From Gyromitra esculenta (taxonomy: Eukaryota; Ascomycota; Pezizomycetes; Pezizales; Discinaceae), in contig JBCAML010000001.1 in the NCBI GenBank assembly GCA_038503075.1, forward strand, positions 1,860,001 to 1,924,000: 64,000 bases of DNA, in the 5' to 3' direction. The notes beneath the pieces are model-generated. The model was given only the letters and a program-made list of their open reading frames with translations, was not told the DNA's origin and did no database searches. Numbering within the stretch: the stretch's first letter is position 1; each line of letters starts with the position of its first letter. Shown here piece by piece: positions 57,731-64,000 of this stretch. The position numbers and the translations under genes are program-made.

Positions 57731-59021
57731 TTTGTATTTCCGTGTAGAAAGGATCGTAAAAGCTAGCAGTTTCCCAGACAGCAAACAGGTTGAGGAGGAA
57801 ACAGACAGAGAAGAAGAATAAAATTCTTAAAATTGTTCTTATACCTGTTTCCTCCACTAGATAGCCACTGTTTAAGATTTATGCTAGCGTACTATTATGA
57901 CTGTGCTCAAGTCTAAACCTTAATTTTCATATCATACAGCACTTGTACATGTAGGTCAAGTGATGATTAAGGCCAGCTATAAAATTTATTTGGTCCAATT
58001 TTAAAGAAGCCGCGTGGGCCCAAGTGTCAACCCCCGAGACCCTATTCCGAACTGAAGTTGTGAAAGCGCCCTAAAAGATAAAACTATTCTATTTCCTCAA
58101 AAGTGTGGGTGAACATTCCTAAATCCTTCAGGCTACCGATCTGGTCGAAGACTCAGACAAGCAGTATCTTTTTTCGTTAAATCGCTAACTCATCGCTTTA
58201 ATAGATACAAGAATGTTACAGCAAGCTAAGTTATGAGGGAAGCAAAATCCATCAAGCAAATAATATCTAAGCTACATGTATCTCTTATGTGAGGGGGAGA
58301 GCAAGAGAATATTTCAACTTCTAGTCAAGGTTACAGAAGACATCTAGTCTTGTAGGCAATGGCGTCGTGGGCTTGAAAATCCACGCAATCCAGTCTCCAG
58401 AGCCTGATACTGGTATCTAGGCGTTCATCCTAGCATACTAAATATAGATTTTAACCCTCCCTAGATCTATGAGCAGGTATTTCAGGGCGATTTTTTTTTA
58501 GCACAGAAATCACATTTCTATGTGTACAGTAAACAAAGGCTTAATCCTGACCTCATAGGCCTTGTTAACTAACGAGTGAGACTTGATGAAGCACAGTCGT
58601 GCTACGTAAAACTACAATGTTCTTAGCTAGCCGAAAAGAGCGAGATAAAAAGAACAGCATCAAGCAAAAAAGAGGGTATACGAGGAAATCCAGGTCCACG
58701 AAATTGAGTAGCACAGATAGACAGTTATCTCCCAGAAAAGTAATAATCGCAAAACACCCTACGAACATCAAGCGATGGTCCAAAAAAATTGCTCCGCAAC
58801 ACGCCATGAAATTCCGCAAAATGCCCAATGTATAAATACACAGTATGCTAAATCTCATCAAACATCCAGCTCACCATGCCTTCCCAGCTGTTCCATCTGG
58901 TTTTCAGCGCACTACAACCATAATAAATGCCATGCTAACCTAAAGCAGGGACCTGAGTCTTATCACCGTAACACATCAGCCTCACCAACCACGTGGAATC
59001 GCAGTAGATTTGTACAGCAAA
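57731..59021. other. intergenic, no gene recognised
   Basis: Non-coding between the Cys-rich gene and the 3' end of the AcrB-like gene. TACATGTA copies are at 57946-57953 and 58273-58280. The 98-aa minus frame at 58565-58861 is hydrophobic but has no family resemblance. Confidence 0.45.
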
Positions 59022-61860
59022 TCAATAGCTGCTCTTCCTTTCGCCCATGAAAGCCGTCATCAATCCAGGAGGAAGCGCCATAGAAGTATTGCCCAACGGC
59101 CCATCCCTACTGTTACCACCAGGGATATCATAAGACGAGGCTTGCATGAATTCCGCGCGTTCAAGTTCTGACATATTCGTGACGACGCTGTCGCTAGAGA
59201 ACATTGATGAGGACCGTTCACGGCTACCTGGCGAGGAAATAACGGCATGTGGGTTTTGCATTAAGCCCGGGGGGGTCGAGGCGTGCATAGAGCTATGATT
59301 ACTGTGGAGACCACCATCAGGGGTCGATGGAGGATGTTGGGATTGGAGCTGTTGCTGGAGAAGTGCACTCTCGGATGCACGATAAGCCGCCCAGTTCTCT
59401 TGGGACCGGATGTGATATTCGTGCATCTTAGCTTCCATTCGAGCAATTGCCTCGGAGAACTCTTTCTCTAAGGAACTACGGTGTGCTTGCAAAGCTTCCC
59501 TACCTGCTTGCCTCCTCTCTCTAATCTCGGTCTCCCGGGAAATTTCTTGTGTGAGTTTGTCGAGATCGGCGCGTAATTTGGCTAGCCTCGTAGACAACTT
59601 TTCTTTTTTTGTCGCAAGAGACGCCGCTTCTGACTCAACCGCTGATGCTTGACGATCTGCTGCAGCTTTGGCCTCGCCGGCTTGACTTTGTACTGACTGG
59701 AGTCGGCTCCTCTCGTCGCGCCAGAGCCTTTTCTTCTCCTTCCACTCAGCCTTCATCCTCTCGGGCACATTCTCGAGCTCTGCCAATTCAGCCAACATCT
59801 TCTCATTTTCCTCCTCGGCACGTTTAATGGCTTCCTTTAGAGCAAGATTTCTACGGAAAGCGCGTTCCTCGCCTCGGTCATTTCCCAGAAGCGATCGATG
59901 CTTTTCGATTTCCCTGCGAATGTCGCTTAGCGTACTTTTGTGAGTCTTCTTCACTACCTTTAGTCGATTCTTCTGGTCGAGTAGACATGAATTTGCTTGG
60001 GCGAGCGTATTCAGAAGGGTGGTAATTGGAGACAAGGGGCGCGATGGTTGTTGAGCAGCAGCAGGAGCAGCAGCTGAAGAAGCTATAATAACGTCAGGTA
60101 ATACACCTTGGGCGACATCTAGATATAGTTTACATACCCTGGGCAGGCATTGTGCAAGCACTTGTCCTGTAAACCACCTGAAGCCCCTTCTTCACGAACT
60201 CAAAATCGTATTCGGTCGCCCCAGTGAGGCCTGTGATCTCGATTGTCCACTCGTCTTCTGCAACCCCCATAGCCTCCCCATTCTCACCATCAATATCCCG
60301 AGCCCTGCCGGCCTTATAGATATCTGTCTGCGGCCAAACAATCCCATTTACTCGAACAAATAATGGAAACGTTCCATCTTTCCCACTCCCATCTGTACCA
60401 TTTGCCATCACATTTCCATTCATTCCGTAAAGATTTTCAACACCAGTTCTCATTCCGAAAAAGCTCGCTGCAAAGTCAATATCTGTCGATCCGATCCTAG
60501 TTATCCATACCCTTACATCTTCCCCACCTGATAGTGTTGAGTCACTTGGAAGGGATACGGTCTCGACCGTATTAGGAATCGTAGCTTCTGACGAAATTTG
60601 AGATTGTTCCACTTCCTTCGCAATATGAACTATAGCACTTGCCATGGTCGCCCATAATGGTTGGTTATCCCGGATATGTTGTATTTGATTTTTCTTTTTC
60701 CTCCTTCCGCTAGTTCCTGCTGTGCTGTTTTCACGCTCAAGCGGCTGGGATAGTGCACCAGCAGCCGCTTCTGGGTCTTTGTCTTTTTGTTTTCCGGATG
60801 AAAGTGAGGTGTCTTTTGAATTCGCAGGGCCAGGTACCGATGTATCAACCGTATCTGGCCTCCGAATCAACCATCTCCTGGTAGCCCTCATAACGCCTTG
60901 CGCAACAATATGGATGGCAATGGCACTACGAATCCAACCTGCAGACGATCCTATTCTACCAACTATTCCCGATGATGGTCCACCTAAAATTGAATCTGAA
61001 TTTGGTTGTAGCCCATCCCAGGCATCAGATAACTGGAATCTCCCTTGAACAACCTTCACCCCACCCATAACCCCTGCACAAACAACCGCATTTCTGAGAG
61101 CTCCCCCACTTTGGCTCGCGTGTCCAGCACCCAGAGAAATGGCGATTACGGCCTGGGCGAAGTCGATGAGAAATATACGTGCGGAAGGCCAAAGGAACAT
61201 GGACAACAATGCCACAAGGATATCTGCAAATATGATTGTGAGAAGTGAAGGTGCCCCGTTAGACCCTTGCAGCAGAAGATTTGTGAGAGATGGTAGAGAT
61301 GAAGCCGTCGAAGCGCTGAGCAGAGTGGTTGAGGGTGGTACAAACGTCAGAGAAGCGAAGAGAAAATGTATAATCGTAAGTACAGTAGATGGTAGTTGTA
61401 AAAATATGATAAGAAGTGTAATGGTATCCAGCAGCGGAAAGGATGAAAGAACTGTCGAAGGGACCCCCCCAGTCATAATGGCGGTTGTCTTTCCGGAAGG
61501 GTTAATGTCTATTTGACGATGCTCTGTTGTAGCAGTACCATTCACCCCATTCGGAAAATTCTCAATCAGATCACCCTCTAGACCGTCTGAATACCTCCCA
61601 CCAGGTACCTTCCCATCCCACCCATTAATGTATCCGTTCGTAGCCCCTCCATTGGCCTCAGCAGGTTGAAACTGATTGATCGCAGTAGCAGTCTGCTGAT
61701 TTGGGGATGGATTCGGAGCAGCGGCGGCCGTCACGACGGAACCGTTGCTAGTAGAACCCGAGCGAGAGGGGCGCTTTACAGGCGGAACGAGGCCATTACT
61801 GTTGTGATGATGCGGGCCCTGGCGTTTGGAAGACGAGGTGCCCGCTGAACTTCGTGGCAT
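59022..61860 (-). CDS. acrB: AcrB-like ubiquitination-network protein
   Basis: Predicted 927 aa in two exons, 61860-60138 and 60082-59022, with a 55-bp GTATGT..TAG intron splitting an Ala codon. The start MPRSSAGTSSSKRQGPHHHN resembles Aspergillus AcrB. A disordered N-terminus leads to hydrophobic segments at about residues 133-175 (FPLLDTITLLIIFLQLPSTV..) and 205-245 (IIFADILVALLSMFLW..), so the protein is probably in a membrane. A fibronectin III-like strand set (GEAMGVAEDEWTIEITGLTG) lies near residue 545. A long coiled coil (about 620-850, Glu/Lys/Arg-rich) and a Ser/Gly/Met tail end it. In Aspergillus nidulans AcrB acts with the CreB/CreC deubiquitination pathway affecting carbon regulation and acriflavine resistance. 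The role here is inferred. Confidence 0.88.
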
Positions 61861-64000
61861 CGGCAGCTGGTGTTACTTGGATGACCCAGCTCCGAGCCCG
61901 TGTCTACCGAGGATGACACAAGGCGAAAACCGCTGAATTAAACAGCGACGCGATAAGTAGAGTCGTTGAAGGATTAGTGCGAATGAAGGAGGAAGGGAAG
62001 GGAGAGAGGGATGAATGAGCGGGGGGTGTGATGAATGTGTAAGAGTGGCGTGGGGGTCGTGATTAGGTATATAGGATTCTGAAGGGGGGAAATGTTCGTA
62101 AGGGGGGAAGTTAGCGTTTGAAACTTGGGGGGGTTTTTTTAGGGCGGAAGATTCAAAGAGGGCTGGTTGTTAGTAACGCAACCATATATGTAAGTAGAAT
62201 AGAGTATGTACCAGACTAACGAACCAGGCGAGGCACACGGGGGCAATACAACTTGAAGTAAATGCTATGTATCCTGCTATCTTCTATTTACTTCGGATCA
62301 TGTATGTTACGCTGCACTGTAACATTCCATCCCACATCAATAAACGCATATCAAGTAATTGTTCCGCGCCTTGCCTAAACCTTCAGGGCCCCGGTACCAT
62401 AGCCGTGATACATCACACATCGGTATCCCCAGTCTTTTTTTTTTTAATCGCATAAAGTTTGGAGGCTTCGGAGAAATTTTAAAACTGAAGGCTTATGCCA
62501 ACGTCTATGCGCTTTCTACGATAGCTATCGCAGCTATCAGCACTACCCATCCCACAGCAACGCAGAGTCAGCCAGTCGCAGCTTCAAATACTCGCATCTT
62601 AACTCTACTCTACCGGTGAAGATATTCAAATACGAACACGCTCGCCTTGCTATTGGATCTTCTACCGGGAATACGCACCATCCGATTAATGATCCTAATA
62701 TTATGTAACCGCGGGGCGCGCTCAATTTCTGACCCCAAGATCATCTTCGCCTCATTCTATAAACCTAGGATCTAGTTTACCAAACAAAAAAAAATCAAGG
62801 GAAAAAAAACCTTCAGACCATTCACGAAATCGGCCTGCTAAACAATTCTTCCTGTAGCCCTAGGCAGGGTTCTTAGTCGATTATAGCCACATGCAGATAC
62901 TCCGGCCGGGTCTAAATCTCCACACAGGGACAAACCCCGGAGTAGCAATCTGCAAACCCTTTTTTCCGCTCGATCTCAACCTAACCTAGAGAAGCAAACC
63001 ACTTTTTCATGTTTCCCTTACAGGGAAACATGACATCCGTCTTCACTTTTATCGGAGCGATACCAAAAAACTTTTCCTGCTCTCTTTCAAGCGAGGAGAG
63101 ATTCGCTAAACAGGCAAGTCTACGCTTTAAAGATGGCAAAAATCTGCGTTTCCCCTGTCAACTGTAAACGCTAAAATACTAAGCATTTCGTGGAATTCCT
63201 TCACACCACACCCTTCATAATTCCCCTCTATTACCTGCCCCTCCTCCTCTGCTTTTTTCTCCACCTCCCCCCCTCATAGACGCGAATGATTTTCCTGCAA
63301 GCCCCACCCAGGTTTTCTTTACTTGCTTTTTTCTTTGCTTCCCTACGTAATTTCATTCAAGCGATTGGATCGGCTGGCTTCCGGTGACTGCGCGGTCGCG
63401 TGCACCGGTGCCACGTATGAGTAATAGGCTTGTCTGGAAGAATGAGAGTGAGAGAGAAAGATGAACTTTACTCCTCGTTCCAAAGCGAAAATGAGGAAAT
63501 GAGGAAATTACTGAGTTTAAGTCCAGAACTCGAAGGATACCTATTGACTAGTATACCACTAACTTCGGGGAACAGCACACTTATTACCCGAGAGGCGAAC
63601 AACCCTCAACCCGAGGTCCAACCCTCGCCCAGAAGAAAAACGAAAGGGAAATCGTCAACCATGTCATACCATAAAAGCGCTAAGTTCCTAAAGTAGGGTA
63701 AGCAACCTGTGCAACATCTGAGCGTTGCAGGAGATCTTCCCGCTGCATCGCAAAGACTGGAGCATAACGTATATATCACTTATGTGGAGGAAAGCCTCGG
63801 CAACGAACACCGGCAGCTCAACGGAGGGGCGCGGCATCAGGAAGTTATTTGTATGTATGTATGAGTGATACGATAGGGCCGGCGGCGACGGGGAAAGATT
63901 ATGTAGGAAGCGGGGTTTGCGCTGCAGGGTTAGATGTGCTTAATTGGGGACTATAGAATATTGTTCGAAATAGAAGAGCTATTATCTCCACCATGCAAAA
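61861..64000. other. promoter side of acrB and window end
   Basis: A G-rich leader of the AcrB-like gene, then 2 kb with no certain gene. A perfect palindrome lies at 63007-63033. A plus-strand frame from an ATG at 63442 to 63696 (MRVREKDELYSSFQSENEEM.., 84 aa, charged) has no family resemblance and is left undecided. Confidence 0.45.
63007..63033. repeat. 27-bp perfect palindrome hairpin
   Basis: TCATGTTTCCCT and AGGGAAACATGA flank a 3-nt loop (TAC). It could be an operator-like site or a short foldback, and no gene boundary is adjacent. Confidence 0.7.

Noticed and set aside
58565..58861. Hydrophobic 98-aa minus-strand frame
   Set aside because: It reads like antisense of AT-rich DNA, without a plausible signal or membrane protein pattern or neighbours to support it.
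63442..63696. 84-aa charged frame near the right edge
   Set aside because: It has an ATG and a helical EKDELYSSFQSENEEM segment, but no family resemblance and no splice context. Left unannotated as a gene.
1..64000. Secondary-metabolite gene cluster
   Set aside because: The bZIP, the oxidase and hydrolases could suggest one, but no PKS, NRPS, terpene cyclase or P450 is present, and the genes are spread over tens of kilobases.
1..64000. CRISPR array, bacterial origin or plasmid features
   Set aside because: Spliced eukaryotic genes throughout. The only regular repeats are the in-frame protein repeat and scattered MITEs.

Overview
The window looks like a gene-sparse piece of a filamentous ascomycete nuclear genome (Pezizomycotina). 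Genes are split by short introns (mostly 41-150 bp) with GT..AG ends and CTAAC/CTGAC-like branch points. Protein families are typical of moulds: a bZIP of the GVEA type, a CFEM/GPI wall protein, an AcrB-like protein, an N-terminally anchored multicopper oxidase, a MARVEL-like protein and small secreted cysteine proteins. The kelch, CFEM and laccase-like genes would suit a leotiomycete or a related lichen- or plant-associated lineage, but I cannot name the species. All exon joins were made by hand from splice signals and family resemblance.

Layout, left to right. 0.7-1.9 kb: bZIP factor (-). 4.3-4.9 kb: broken MOSC-domain gene (-). 7.0-9.8 kb: a divergent arsenic pair, an Acr2/Cdc25-like arsenate reductase (-) facing an ACR3 arsenite pump (+). 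10.2 kb: small hypothetical (-). 11.3-13.5 kb: PAF-acetylhydrolase-like esterase (+). 17.0-19.4 kb: kelch membrane protein (+). 20.6-21.4 kb: CAP/PR-1 secreted protein (+). 24.5-27.2 kb: CFEM protein with a seven-copy cysteine repeat (+). 29.2-30.1 kb: FMN-binding PNPOx-like protein (+). 33.3 kb: secreted cysteine protein (+). 34.4-36.0 kb: acid phosphatase, probably GPI-anchored (-), divergent from the multicopper oxidase at 36.7-38.8 kb (+). 39-40 kb: poly-Q protein (-), divergent from a BTB/FG protein at 40.5-41.7 kb (+). 44-45 kb: MARVEL-like protein (+). 46.1-48.3 kb: two probable mitochondrial proteins transcribed divergently. 49.2-50.2 kb: a decayed gene (-). 51.1-52.3 kb: monoglyceride lipase (+). 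53.9 kb: a second secreted cysteine protein (+). 54.7-56.6 kb: F-box protein (+). 57.4-57.7 kb: 87-aa cysteine-rich protein (-). 59.0-61.9 kb: AcrB-like protein (-).

The space between genes carries many short non-coding inverted-repeat elements (MITE-like). Several sit between TA dinucleotides as Tc1/mariner-Pogo elements do. One family has two 177-bp copies 15 kb apart. The palindromic octamer TACATGTA also recurs ten times in non-coding DNA. Genes that plausibly act together are the arsenate reductase (makes arsenite) and ACR3 (exports it), and the many surface or secreted proteins. I see no secondary-metabolite core gene, no CRISPR array, no rRNA, no tRNA I could support and no intact transposase.
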